Assembly: GCF_008831285.2 (NCBI RefSeq)
Contig: NW_022205005.1
Coordinates: 1-53,437 of the forward strand
Source: Nymphaea colorata
Lineage: Eukaryota > Streptophyta > Magnoliopsida > Nymphaeales > Nymphaeaceae
DNA length: 53,437 bases
Direction of reading: 5' to 3'
The notes under the pieces were generated by a model. That model did no database searches. It saw only the letters and a program-made list of their open reading frames with translations, and was not told where the DNA came from. Positions 1 through 11,800 of the stretch are shown here, in pieces. The translations under genes were made by a program, and so were the position numbers. How positions within the stretch are numbered: position 1 is the first letter of the stretch; every line of letters begins with the position of its first letter.

Positions 1-91
1 CCAACCCCAACCCCAACCCCAACCCCAACCCCAACCCCAACCCCAACCCAACCCCAACCCCAACCCCAACCCCAACCCCAACCCCAACCCC
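1..91. repeat. Left telomere, (CCCCAA)n
   Basis: Unbroken CCCCAA repeats run from base 1 and stop at a unique sequence after base 91. One unit near 47-49 has three C instead of four. C4A2/G4T2 is the telomere repeat of oligohymenophorean ciliates such as Tetrahymena. The nearest stop codon is only about 125 bases inside. Confidence 0.98.
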
Positions 92-216
92 TATAATCTT
101 CCGAACAAAAAGGATAAGCTAAACAGTAAACTTCATATAACTTTAGTGGGTTGGATAGGAAAGAATGATTTAAAAGATGATATATAGAAAGCCATTTATG
201 GCAATTCTTCTGTAAC

Positions 217-1008
217 TCAGTTGATTCTGTTGAACACTCCACTCTCAAAGGCTTCTTCGAAGACGTGGATCCGCTTGAAATACTCACACTTGGTCTCATA
301 GCCAATCCTTGATTGCATCAGGTCCCGCATTATCACCTGGTTCTTGAAGTAGACCGCCAAGTAGGGACGGAACTCGGCTTGTCTGAAGAGGTCCTCATAG
401 TCCTTCAAGTTGATGCACGGCTTGCTGGTTATCCTGGTCACGATTTAGAATTTATTTAGCTACTATTTCGTGAAATGTTTTCCGAGATAGTTCAGGAAAG
501 AAGATCGGAAACTTGGCAAAAAGTTCTTGGTGGGATACTGGTCCCGCTTGTTCTTCCTTGTCTTCTTGTTTCTGGCCTTCTAGCTTCTTCTTTGAGCTCG
601 ATTTTTTTGGATGGAAGATTCTTCTCTTGAATCCTCTTAGGAGCTAATTTCCTCTGCCATTTTCACAGTCCTGGCTTCTAGCCTTTGCTCAGAGGCCTAG
701 AGAAGCTTAGGCTTTAGATCGATGATTTGGGAGCCACATCCAAGTGAGCTTTCCAGGTGATTTTTGGCCTCCATCTTGGCCCAGACTCGCGGGGAGGGTT
801 CTGGCTTGCTAACATAGAAGGGATCTGCGAAGAGATCGGTCTGTTGGTAGGTCTCAGCTGATGACTCTATTTCCATGGGTGGTTCTTAGCTGGCAGAGTA
901 GGAGTCAATAGGGTATTCTTTGCTCAAGACCTCATCGACGTAGGCGAACTCATCGTCAATCTGGCTGCGAATGATGATATAAACTGAATCTTAATCCAAT
1001 AGCTGCAT
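217..1008 (-). CDS. Unknown basic protein, 263 aa
   Basis: I do not recognise this protein. One uninterrupted exon runs from ATG at 1008 to TGA (complement of 217-219), with TAA/TAG read as Gln. The N-terminal third is acidic. Residues about 140-175 are strongly basic (runs such as RNKKTRKNKR), and a conserved-looking C-terminal segment holds the motif YPTKNFLPSF and then an aromatic-rich stretch. There is no signal peptide or membrane segment. The 3' end faces the left telomere at about 125 bases, and the next gene is divergent. A nucleic-acid or microtubule-binding role would be a guess from charge alone. Confidence 0.75.
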
Positions 1009-1512
1009 TACTTATTAGTTATTATTATACATTAATCAAATGTAAATTGCGATTTATGTTAATTTTGATCTAAAAAATCCCTCTCACATTTTGTAGGCTA
1101 CGATTCTTAACTTCGATTAAATATCGATGCTCTTACTTCAAAGTAATACGCTGCTTTGGAGCCTTAGGCGGATGGCTTGTATTTGCTTTTTCGTTCAAGT
1201 TTCTTCATTTTTCAAATATGAAAGAGTTTTTTAATTTTACGCGAAACCGAACAGAAAATTGGTTATTAAAGGTTTCCTCTTGGCTAAAACTAGCAACTAG
1301 ATTCATTTTTTTTCTATTTTATCGAAAATGAATCATAACGACCAATTTCACCCATAAAGCGTCCAAATATATCGATAGGGTAAATAAGCTCCAGCGATTT
1401 TATGATCTAGCCACAAAAAATCATTAATTACCATCTATCATATGTCTAACAATCCCTAAATAGATAAATAATCATCGATGAATCTGGTCTGGATTATTAA
1501 AATTATTACTAA
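1009..1512. promoter_or_regulatory. Divergent intergenic region
   Basis: AT-rich stretch between the starts of two divergent genes; it must contain both promoters. I see no repeat, RNA gene or convincing short ORF. Confidence 0.5.
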
Positions 1513-2265
1513 ATGAGTGCAAAGACAGAGCTGAGCAATTGTCCGAGTCCTCGCAAGTTCTACATCAAACGAAAACAGCTAAAGGAATAATCCTTCCACG
1601 ACAATTCCAGCATCTTCGGGCAACTGCAGGCCAAGGCTTTCGAAAGCTATGCCCTCATCGACGATTTGAAGAAGTACCAGACCGTTACCACCGCCATCGA
1701 TAACACAGTCACCCTCAATTCTAACCATGAAGAAACCATCTCCGATATGGAGAAGTCCAATCGACTCGAAAAAAGCGATTTTTTACCTAAATTGAACGTC
1801 GTTTTGGAATCAAAATTATCAAGGACAAATAACGAGGCAAAATCAGTCCAGCTGAAGCCCAAATTAAAATCAATGAGCTTCAATCATGCCTCAGATCCAC
1901 ACTATCTTATTCTGGATAAAAACCTGCCTAAACGCGTCAACAATACCTTTAATAAATACAAGCGAGGATGGGCAGACTTTTGCCAGCGCAGGAAGGAGAA
2001 AAGCGTCATCTAGAGGTCACTGGAACGAGCTGCTCAATCGATATAACACATCAATCTTGATGCCGGAAAGAGAAAAAACACCACAGAGTTATCTGAAATG
2101 CTGAGGAATAACATCGCGGAGAAGACCTTCATCTTCCCAGGCAAGATAAGACCAGAGATAGAGGGTCTGAAGGGAAAAGGAGGAAAAGTAGTCCCCATAT
2201 TTTCATAGGTGTATATAGTGGAAGAGGTCTATAAGCATCACAAAGGCATCGAAATCAGCATTTGA
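1513..2265 (+). CDS. Unknown protein, 250 aa
   Basis: Single exon from ATG 1513 to TGA 2263-2265, in frame across TAA at 1588 and several later TAG/TAA codons read as Gln. The product is hydrophilic with scattered basic clusters. A central block (about residues 130-165) is rich in Lys/Arg/Trp/Phe (KRGWADFCQRRKEK). There is no signal peptide or membrane segment. It is divergently transcribed from the telomere-proximal gene. I do not recognise the family. Confidence 0.75.
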
Positions 2266-2913
2266 TATCCTTCATTTATTTTTAATCACAAACGCAAGGG
2301 ATTAGGGAATGGTTAATCACTTAAATGGCGGTGGTGGAGGCAAGACAATGCACAGCATTATCTGAAATATTATTGCTATATATCCTCAATAATAGAAATT
2401 GAATTAATAGGGGAGCTTATATGTTGAACCAATGCATGATGCACCCAAATATTTTTATTAGAGGTCATCTCTGCAGGCCTTCTAAAGCTTATCGACGCTT
2501 AATTAAGTCTAAATTCGTCATCTTGAGTTTGTTTCCATACAATTTGACCAAAATTTGGGTTTTGTTGTGTGGAAACAACTTGATTCTATTTAGTTTTTTT
2601 CTAAATATTTAATAAAATCTACACAAAAATGCATAATAAACGCCCAAGATAGACTCCCACCCACACAGTCCCCACAAGATAAATTAAGAATATGGATTTT
2701 GAAGGATTGCTGATTAGAATAATCATTACGGAAATCATGCACAAACCGCCTCACCAAACACCATTAATCCATCAGCCACTCTAATTCCTCCTAGATATAA
2801 GGAGGTGGTACGCCTAGCCATGTAAATGATATTTCCATAGTGTTTCTATTATTATCTATCCAGTTCTCTGAGATTTAACTTTTATATTAACATTTCAAAG
2901 GAGCTTACCCAAA

Positions 2914-3144
2914 ATGTAAAAACATTGTATCGATGTTCAATCGATGGAAAAGACGTCCCTTTAGCTACTTTTGCGAAGCTGCTATACGACTGCCCATGTT
3001 TTATCTCCTTTTTCATCTTTTACGGAATGGAATCACCAAAAGTTCTAAATATTAGAAAAGTCATTATTCGATTAAAAGTCAATGATCCGTATAGGAAAAC
3101 ACAAGGATAATCTTCACATCGACTTACCCAATCTATTTCCGTGA
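2914..3144 (+). CDS. Possible small protein, 76 aa
   Basis: ATG 2914 to TGA 3142-3144 gives 76 codons with TAA/TAG as Gln. Composition is ordinary and no domain is recognisable. With a single stop codon in the code, random frames of this length are common, so this is only a candidate. Confidence 0.2.
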
Positions 3145-3308
3145 TTCTATATATAAAGATGCGTGAGGGGGTTTAGATTCGAAGGTTAGATGGTTACTGC
3201 GTGGTACCTATGTGGGTTCTTGGATGTTGGGTTCATTGAGGATGCAAAGTCGATTGGGAATTTCGCAACTTGCATATTGTTTTTATTTAAAATAAAAAAA
3301 TTGGGAAA

Positions 3309-3458
3309 ATGGCTCTAAGGGGATTAGTGAGGCAACGCTATGAGCCATTTCTACTCCTTAAGGAGAGCCGAAGGTGTATAAACGATATGAATGATAAAAC
3401 TCCTAAAAAGGTTGCACCTGGTGGCACGCAGAAGCCCACACACAATGAAAATGTTTGA
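3309..3458 (+). CDS. Possible small basic protein, 49 aa
   Basis: ATG 3309 to TGA 3456-3458. The product starts MALRGLVRQRYEPFLLLKES and is basic. It sits in a GC-richer island inside an otherwise AT-rich spacer, upstream of the RING gene in the same orientation. The short inverted repeat at its start could instead mark a structured RNA. Nothing else supports it. Confidence 0.25.
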   Translation: MALRGLVRQRYEPFLLLKESRRCINDMNDKTPKKVAPGGTQKPTHNENV

Positions 3459-3571
3459 GCGGATGGACGGAGGGCGTCCCGGGGGAGACTGCGTGGGTAA
3501 TCATAAGGAAAACTTATTTTTCCATTTAAATTTTCAAAGCAAATTGAAAGTTGTATAATATTAATTTTAAC

Positions 3572-4015
3572 ATGGTCAAATCAGCAGGGAAAAGGGCAGT
3601 TAAATAGAGATAAGATTGCACCATTTGCATGGTTCGAGCAGTTAATGTACCCCCGATCTATATAGTGCAAGACAGTCGAATGCTCCCACTCATTCTGCTA
3701 TCGTTGCCTTTCGAAATGGACTCGCGTACTCTTTCCACTATTCAGCGCAAAGGGAATTGTCCGATCTGCAGACAGGATGTGCGGCGTGTTCACTACAAAA
3801 ACCGAGTGATTGAGCCCTAATTTCTGAAGATCTTCGATGAGGAAAAGCTGGCCCTTTCGGAAGAGATATAACTGGCAGGCAGCCGAGCCTATTACGCTCC
3901 CGTTGTCTTCATGGACCATGAGGCTTTCCGTGCCCACCTCGTGCAGGTCTACCGATAGTTCCAGCAACTGCAGGCTGCGTTTTTTGCGGGAGGGTACTAT
4001 CTCCCGTCTTCATGA
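3572..4015 (+). CDS. Small RING-finger protein, 134 aa, two introns
   Basis: A RING-HC zinc finger of the kind that recruits E2 enzymes in ubiquitin ligases. Two tiny introns (3647-3665, 19 nt; 3726-3745, 20 nt, both GT..AG) must be removed. The spliced protein then reads DCTICMVRAVNCKTVECSHS, continues FCYRC, and has CPIC about a dozen residues later. This gives the C-x2-C, C-x-H-x2-C-x2-C and C-x2-C ligands in order. The spacing resembles the RINGs of PRC1-type and TRIM-type ligases. The rest of the protein is about 75 residues with no other domain. E3 activity is inferred, not shown. The intact RING recovered only after splicing supports both introns. Confidence 0.85.
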
Positions 4016-4569
4016 TCATATTACTTTTTCTATCTTTAACTTAATCAGCAAAGGACTCGCCCCCTCCACAACCCCCAAGTTGCCCCCCAAGGGATAACCA
4101 TCAGTATTGGTTTGATATCCGTTTTCAGGATTTTTTAAAGGAATTATAGGGAAGCTTTGATAGTAGCAAAGCTATGAAAAAAATAAAATGGACATACTGG
4201 GGGAAGGGTGAAATCGGGGTGGAGAGGTTTCATGGAAAGAGAGGGATATATGTTTTGTTGTTTGGATTATTGGTGAGGGATTTATCGATATAATGTGATT
4301 AAATGAATAATACTGATATTATTAATCTCTCAAAGGAAAGTAATAATATTGTTAAATAATTTAATTAGAAAAAATGTCCAAAAAAAGCTCAACAAACACC
4401 CCCCCAAAAAATGCAAATAGTTTATCTTGGATTATCCCTTCAAATCCTTTCCATCTTCCTCCAAAGTCTTAACCACCCCCAGTATATTCAATTTCCTTTT
4501 TATTTTCATATGATAGGTTGGGTTGTATATCTTCTTCTGAGTTATCTGGTTAATAATAGTTGACTGCTA
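4016..4569. other. Intergenic, nothing recognised
   Basis: About 550 bases of AT-rich spacer between two co-directional genes, with G- and C-runs but no coding frame, repeat or RNA gene that I can support. Confidence 0.4.
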
Positions 4570-5589
4570 ATGGAGGAGGCTCTGGAGAAGGCCCTCAGGA
4601 TGTTCCGCCACTACGGTTGCGAGCAGTAGACCCTGGTCAGCAAGCAAAAACTAGTCGAGATCCTCAACCGGCAAGCAGCCTCCAACCTACGCACCGCATT
4701 CACGCCCCAAATAGTCGACGAGATCTGGGGACAGGCCGAAACCACCAGCAGGGGAGAGGCCACAGCACTCACCTTCTCCAGGATTTACGCTCAGGCCGTC
4801 GCCATACTGCAGGAAAGGATACGCACCATCGATGGACCCAGAGGCATCCCTCACCAGGACTAGAATTTGATCGTAGAACAGTGCAAGTTAGCCGACCTCG
4901 AGGAGGACTACCAGAAAGGATACCTCTAGAACTACGATAGGATCAATACTGCACGCAAAAATATGGCAGTCATCCAAAACACTATCAGTTAGCTCCAGAA
5001 AAATAGAGAAGACTTCCAGAAGGAACTGAGAGAGTTAAATGCTTGCTTGCACGTGGAGGAGGAACTGGAAAGCTCGGTAAGCGTGGAAAACTCGCACATC
5101 GTACACTCCAAACTGGAAGAAAATGTCCACCCTGAAGGCCCTTCTGAAGATCTGAGTTTTATTTTCAAGGGAAGCGTGGTGGGAGTGTGCCTGCAGCTGG
5201 CCTTCCTCAACTACCACCCCGGCTTCCTGCCACTGCTCGCTTACCTTCTCATCATCTACTGGCTCTTCCTCGGCTATTATGATCAGTACTTCGTGAAGAC
5301 CCTCATCCTCTCCCTCATCGTCAGCTGTCTGCTGGATGCAGCCTACATCTGCCTAGCCTTAGTGGACAACATCGGCTCCCATCGCTACTACATCTAGTCC
5401 CCCATTCTCAAGTATATAAGCTGTGCTATCCTCATAGTCTAATTTGTGCTTAGAGGGATTCTCATATACAAATTATCGCTTTTTCGGTAGCCGTCGGCCA
5501 GGAGACAGTACTTCAAGATATATTCTCACGAGATATAGCTGAAGACAAGAAGCGGGAAGGTGTTTTCGAGTTTGGCCAACCGTGATTGA
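4570..5589 (+). CDS. Multi-pass membrane protein with N-terminal helical/coiled-coil domain, 339 aa
   Basis: Single exon from ATG 4570 to TGA 5587-5589. The first ~195 residues are hydrophilic and helical with a heptad-like stretch at about 120-165. They are followed by about four hydrophobic segments near residues 200-216, 217-233, 240-262 and 280-300, and then a basic cytosolic-type tail. There is no N-terminal signal peptide, so the first membrane helix would act as the signal anchor. I do not recognise the family. It is followed by the arrestin-fold gene after 83 bases in the same direction. Confidence 0.8.
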
Positions 5590-5672
5590 TTTATATATAA
5601 TATAATGGTCACTTACAAATTTAAATGAAATAATAATCCAAGCCATCCCTGGGGCCACGCTCCAAGATCAAG

Positions 5673-7007
5673 ATGTTCGATCTCTTGACCATTAGATTCT
5701 TGATCAAATATGAACCCGTCATCTATAGCAACCACGCACAACTCAATGCCACCATCTACGTCACCCCCAAGAAGGATCTAGTCAATACGCCACTCGAAAT
5801 ATAACTTAGAGGATACTCCCACATACAGACACTCAGCCGCCCAGAGGAAAAATCGTCACAAAAATCACTGCAGGTCACTGAAGACTTTCTCAATGAGACT
5901 GACCAGAAACTGGAGATCAATGTGCTGATGGGCGAATCTAAAAAATTTGAGAGCATAGATTCAGACATGAATCCCAAAGCAAGAGCCCTGGAGTAGATGA
6001 ACGAAGAATAAAAGAAGGAGGGAGAGTATTTCCTGTAGGGATGTAATGTCTTGTATCAAATAAACGAAGAATCTGGTTAGAGATTGTAGGCGTTGCTTAA
6101 GGACGGATAATACCAATACCCTGTCAACTTTTCCCTACCTGTAAGATTGCCGAGTTCAGTTGATCACATCATCCTCAAGGACATCCACATAACCATCAAG
6201 TACACACTATAGGTAAAATTGATCCTCATCGATAAGTAATTCGGCAAAAAGGAATATCAAACGCTTGTTATTCCCTTCGATATTCACGAACCGTAGAAGC
6301 ACTATCCCTATGAATAACTGGTAGTGAGAGACCTCATTCGGTGCTACCATGCTGGAGGGAAAAGACGAGATGAAGTCATGAGCAGGCCTTTTGCAAAACT
6401 ACTCAACTGCCTATGTCCCAGGTTCATATACGACAAATATCTCGACCACCAGCATCACTTCAAGTCCAGCTTTGAGGCCTACGACCTCTACCACGTCGAA
6501 CTCGTGGCTATCGTCAACAAATAGCAGAACATATTCTTGGTCGTGAGGGCATACCAAGAGCCATAAGCCGAATCTTTGACCTTGAATCGCTAAAGGGGAG
6601 AAAACGATAAAAAATCAATGATAAAGGAAGTGAATAGTTTGGGAGAGGTGCCAAATGATATAAGTTTGGTATCTATGAAGCAAACCTAACGCAAACATAT
6701 CGGCTTAGGCCTGTTCAAGGTGTAAGTGGAGATGGTTGCTGAACTGGTCAACATATGCTCTCAGAGTATCTTCAAGAAAACAGTTACTCTCAACCAGTCA
6801 ACCTACGATATGATTGAAGGAGAAGCCATGGTCAATCTCAACGATTATATGTCGTTTGCCCGATCATGCAGCAATGAGCTCTTTACCCTGAGATACAATT
6901 TCAATATAAAGGCTATCTTCGAGGAGGACGAAGGAGAAAGCCATCACCAGACCATACAGTTCCAGGATTTTGTGGTTTAGTCGAAGAAAAAAGAGCTCCT
7001 TTTATGA
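5673..7007 (+). CDS. Arrestin-domain protein, 444 aa
   Basis: Single exon from ATG 5673 to TGA 7005-7007. The N-terminus (FLIKYEPVIYSNHAQLNATI) looks like the first strands of an arrestin N-domain. Around residues 145-185 there is VNFSLPVRLPSSVDHIILKD followed by IHITIKYTL, a good match to the arrestin pattern of F-x-L-P-x-x-L-P-x-S and then an 'I-x-Y-x-L' strand. The C-terminal half is beta-rich without membrane segments. Alpha-arrestins and related proteins link cargo to trafficking machinery and often to ubiquitin ligases. No PPxY motif was noticed, so a ligase link is inference from neighbours only. Confidence 0.7.
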
Positions 7008-7047
7008 TTATTTAAAGAAGTAATATTAATCAATTATTAATATCATC

Positions 7048-7722
7048 TCAAGACTTCAAAAAACTGCGTTTCAAGTTGAAATTTCCTTCAATTGGGTAAC
7101 AAAAAATGGACTTGATGTTCAGTTCCTTATTCTCTTCCTTGGAGACAAGCTTGAACATGCGGTTGTAGTGCTTCGATTTTGAAGGATTCATTCTGTTCGT
7201 CAAGAAATTGGGCGTCTTTATGGTCCTTCGCTCTTTTTGCCTGACTGTCAGCGATGGATTCAGGCTCATAGCTAAACTTCTTTGCCCTTCGAGGATTTTA
7301 CTATCGTTTTCTGACTTTTTGTCGAAGTTGACGAAGGAATAGTCATTGAATGAATGGATTGAGTTGTTATTTCTTCTCTTTTTTTGATGCTCTGGGGTGC
7401 TCCATTCGATGTCGATTATTTTGGGGTTTAATAATTTGCCATTCGAAAAAGAGCGGTAAGAGCTTCGATGCGAGTGCGAACCTTTTTTTCTGCAATTCTA
7501 ACAAGTAGATTAGTGGTCCTGCGGTCCTTTCAACATCTGTGAAAGAGAAAGGTTGGTTTCGTTTTGGCTCATGGGTCTAGGATTCACGAATTTGGTCATT
7601 TCTTCGGCCAAATTTAGATTGTGTGGTGACTATGGAGATATGCTCATATCGAATTTCTCAGATTTTTGGTAGTATTTTCTGGGATTAATGAATGCAGATT
7701 TATTAAAATATTTATTTTTCAT
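7048..7722 (-). CDS. Unknown basic protein, 224 aa
   Basis: Single exon from ATG at 7722 to TGA (complement of 7048-7050). The product is basic and Ser/Asn/Lys-rich throughout, probably disordered. A lone CQNC pair followed by GSHSH about ten residues later (residues ~78-92) could bind a metal, but no known finger fits. It converges on the arrestin-domain gene with 40 bases between stops. Family not recognised. Confidence 0.7.
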
Positions 7723-7871
7723 GCTCAATTAAACATTATAATCGTTTAATCGACCAAACGGATAAAGCTTATATCTTTCCCATACACCTAATCTTGATTT
7801 TATGCGAGGATCTGTTGTAAGGAAGTGAGCTTTGGAGCATAAGGTATAATAATAGATTTAAATAATCAAAA

Positions 7872-8744
7872 ATGAGTATATAAGGTGACCTCAGGCAAAG
7901 ATAATCAAAACGCAAGATCTTTTTAGACGATTCCTATAAGTCTCGCACAGATTAACCAATCACTCATTTTGCATTATTGCCTCGAAGGTCAGCCGTAGAG
8001 GCACACCAATCCCATTCCACCGAATAGCAAAAACCAAAAATCGAGGAATTGCAGACCACGATAAAAGAATTGAAAGCGATGCTGAAGGAGGAAAGGGAAA
8101 AATACGATCAGTTGTTTGAGGAGTATGAGGAATTGATCGAAAAGAATAATCTCATAGAGAAAGAGTACATCAATTTAAAATACGATCATAATAAGGAGAT
8201 CAAAAACCTTAAGAAAAGCTATAAGGAGAAAGTAGAGGAAGAGATAAAGGCATGTGTCGAAGAGTTTATGAGCAGAATCAATGAGGAGCCGAGTTGGGAA
8301 GGCATCAAGTCGAAGATAGAGAAGTTTATAAAGAACATAGAACGCATCAGCTAAATTTTCCTTCAAAAATCAAAGAAATACCAAGGGAAAGATATGCAAA
8401 GATCGATAGATATGATGTCGTTGACAAAATCTCGAAAAAATGATTAAATTCTCTAAGAAAGCAAGGTCTAGAAATGCTAAATACGTGAGATAGCAGCTGA
8501 AGAGAAGATCATAACGTCTCCTTTAAAGGATGCTGGTAAATAGTTCTAGCAAATGGTCAACAACAGCCTCAACACAAAATAGATTGTCTTTTAGGATGAA
8601 TACTACGGTGATTTGGATGATTATTAGCATTTGGAGGAGAAGATAATACTGCGTAAAAATTATGAATTGATGAAAAATTGTAATAGGAATAGTACAGACA
8701 TCCGAAGGAAAAAAATCTTCAATAAAAGCGGTCAATTTCAATGA
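7872..8744 (+). CDS. Coiled-coil protein, 290 aa
   Basis: Single exon. ATG 7872 is the first in-frame Met, and the stop is TGA 8742-8744. Residues about 55-160 form a long charged coiled coil rich in Glu and Lys (repeated E-K-N-x-L-x-E heptads). The C-terminal third is polar. There are many TAG/TAA Gln codons. It is divergent from the basic protein gene at 7048-7722 across about 150 bases, and 123 bases upstream of the deubiquitinase. Structural or scaffold role is likely but unproven. Confidence 0.75.
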
Positions 8745-8867
8745 TAATCCCCCCTTATATTATCATTAATTAGGGATGCATTTTTTATTTATTTTTTGGG
8801 GTATAGCCTAAGTCAATTCTTGCTATATGAAAGATATATATAATTATATCTCAAACAAGTATCGAGC

Positions 8868-11800
8868 ATGCCCCAAATAAGCAACGAGAAATAAATAACC
8901 ATCGCCAAGGAGACCAACAACCGCATCCTAGCCAGCATACTCCAACTGAATGAGATCGATCCCTTCGAAGAGAGGTATAACGCAATCGCAGCCCTGCAAG
9001 AAAGGATCGGACTGATCGATGTCAACCATTTGGACGATCCGGACGGGGTCATCGAAGATACCCTTGTCAACGTTACTGGGATTTTGATGATGAACCACAA
9101 GGAGGACTCCAAGAACAAGACCATCGAGGGCTTCTTCACTTCAATCATCAGGAAGATTGTGGAGATCTACGGCCTCCGCACCAAAAAGGCAGATACGCTC
9201 TCCTTCATCACCAAGCTGCTCAACAAAAAATGCAATCTCCTCTACAGACCTTACCATGGTAAACTAAGCGTCATAGCCTATCGCAATAACTTTATAGAAA
9301 GGGAACCAAATGCCTTCTATCACTAATGCGTAGCCGTCACATTGGTCGAACTGTCGAAGTACCATAAGATTGTATGGGAAATCCAACTGAAGGAACTTAT
9401 CGAATTGGTAAACTTTATCAACGTCGTCCAGCCTAGTCCCCTACACACTAAGGAGGCATACGATCTCATATAGGCTCTGACTTCCGAGCTGCTGGCCTTC
9501 TTCAAGTCGGGAAGACCCTAACTGGTAAAGTTCTGCCAATCGATTTCCTCCCTAAAGACACTCGAGGAACAACTGATCAAAAAAGTCAACAAATAAACAG
9601 TCAGCAAGTTCATCGCATAGCTTGGATTCACCTTGGCCGAAACATTGCTCAGAAGCACTGATTACGACGCAAAGAAAGTTGGTCTGAACCTAATGGATGC
9701 CTACACTGAGCAATACTCTTACGATAGGCTTGGAAGCAAATACAAGTAATCTGAATGGAAGGCTTGGGTCAACAAGCACGAGATCTATGAACTGGTCTTC
9801 AGCGATATAAGGTTCTGTGATTCGGTGATATAAAAGTACACCAACTTCTTCAAGTACTTCAAGAAGCTAAAGTCAAATGAAGAGAAGACATCGATACTGG
9901 TCAACCTCCTCAAGAAGAGCATCGACGGGTAGAAGTTGTCAACATATATTTGCAAGTAGCTTGATTGCTACTTCATGGACTCCAAATCAAAGGAAATGGT
10001 GCTGGAATATTTCACAACTGTTCCTGATTTTTCACGCACGCCCATTCAGTTCATCTAAATCTTGCAGGACTTGCCTTCGAGGTCATAGGGTGATATGCTG
10101 ACATAGAAAACCTACGCTTTGATGTTGAAAATAATGAAGCAGGATTACTTAAGAATGAGTGACAATTATCGTCATCGGTTCCTCGTAGCATTCAAGTCTT
10201 TGTTCAGCAAATACAACTACGTCTACAAGAGCAAAAGCTACGACATGAAGGTGAAGATGCTGAAGGAAAACATGCTCTAACTGCTTACGGGAATCAACTC
10301 AGTCAAAATATTGATCTTCAACTTGACAGTAGCAGATGGAGAGATGTGGAAAACACTGTCAAATACCAGCTTCCAAAGTTGTTTGACTGAAATCGTGGAA
10401 AAGACACAGTTTTTCGATAATGTGTTCAAATACCTATAGACCGAAAAAATTGAAAAAATCAATGAAAGGGAATTTGTGAAGCTAATCAAATTTGTTACTG
10501 GCAAGATATTGGCGAAACAGGATGCTACGTTCAAATACATCCACACAATTAGCAAGTTTCCCGATATATTCGAGGAACTGATGGACAGTTCAAAGCTATC
10601 GCAGATTTAGGACCTAATGAAGAAGGTAATCAAACTCTTCAAGGAGAGTCCTTAAACTCCCTTTCACATTCTGACTATCACATTCGAAAAGATCAACCAT
10701 AGCGAGTTTTCACTCTACGATAAGATACCAAGCTTGACGCATGACAAGAAGGAGACTAGATCTTTGAGCCGCTAGCCTAAAACCCTCAAGTTTTATGAAT
10801 CCATCACATAACTCATCCTAGAGACAGAGCATTAAGGCCTCAGAAACGAACTTTGCACTTATGTGCTATCTCTTTATGTTAATGTGAAACATGCAAAGTA
10901 TTGCTACCCGTCAAGTGGATAAGAAATGTTTGTTACTTTCCTCACCAATCTTCTTGACAACTTCATCGAGGATTATAAATAGTTCGTCGAGAACCCATCT
11001 ATCTTGAAGACGTTGCTAGTGGACATGCAGCTGATTGAGAAGGCCTTGGAGTTTACTGATACCTTGGGATGCGGAGGATTCAAGCCACATAAGTCTCTTG
11101 TCTCAACATCAACCATTCTGCTGTCAGTGATTAACAACATTACCTTTGGTGATGACGTTGCCAAAGTTGTCCATAGGGACTTTCCCTCGAATATGACTCT
11201 CTTCGATGCTCTTACCATCATCGGTCTGGCCTTCAAATGCGGACCAGAAGACATAGTGCTCAAGCAAGGCGGGAGATTCATCTCACCTATCTTCAACTCT
11301 CGATCTCTTGAGGACCTTAACCTCACAAGCGAAGAGATGATTGCTGAGCAAAACAATGCAAACAGCCTTCGGACTCCGTAAGTGCTTGATAAGGCTTAAA
11401 ATGATTTTAAAGCTGTCCCCAAGCTAAAACCATAAATCGTCAATATCATAACTGACGTCTTCAATCGCTTCGCTTTTGAGGGAAAAATGTCTCTGCTGGA
11501 ATGCACAAACTATGTTAGACAAGCTTCAGGGTCATAGTGCATATCAAGTGACCGAAGAGTAAAGGAAATTTTCGATTTCGATTTCGATAAAGACGGCATC
11601 ATCACTCTTCCCGACTTCATTGAGTATTATAAGAAGAACTTGGCATCTATGTCATATTATAAGGACCAAATGCTCAAAGGATTGTTCAATTTGAGGTATC
11701 GCAAGAACCTTACTCTCTACAATGAGCCTTTAGACATCAGCAGCCAGTACTACTTGATGATGAGATTCAAAATCGCCAAGAGCTATGAAATATATGAGAT

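Larger units (their letters stand above)
2266..3571. other. Long intergenic stretch with only weak ORFs
   Basis: About 1.3 kb without a convincing gene, unusually long for this chromosome. It holds two weak ORFs (2914-3144 and 3309-3458). A GC-richer patch at about 3170-3500 contains the inverted pair ATGGCTC / GAGCCAT (about 3309-3342), which could be part of a structured RNA. No tRNA, snRNA or telomerase-template sequence was recognised. Confidence 0.4.
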
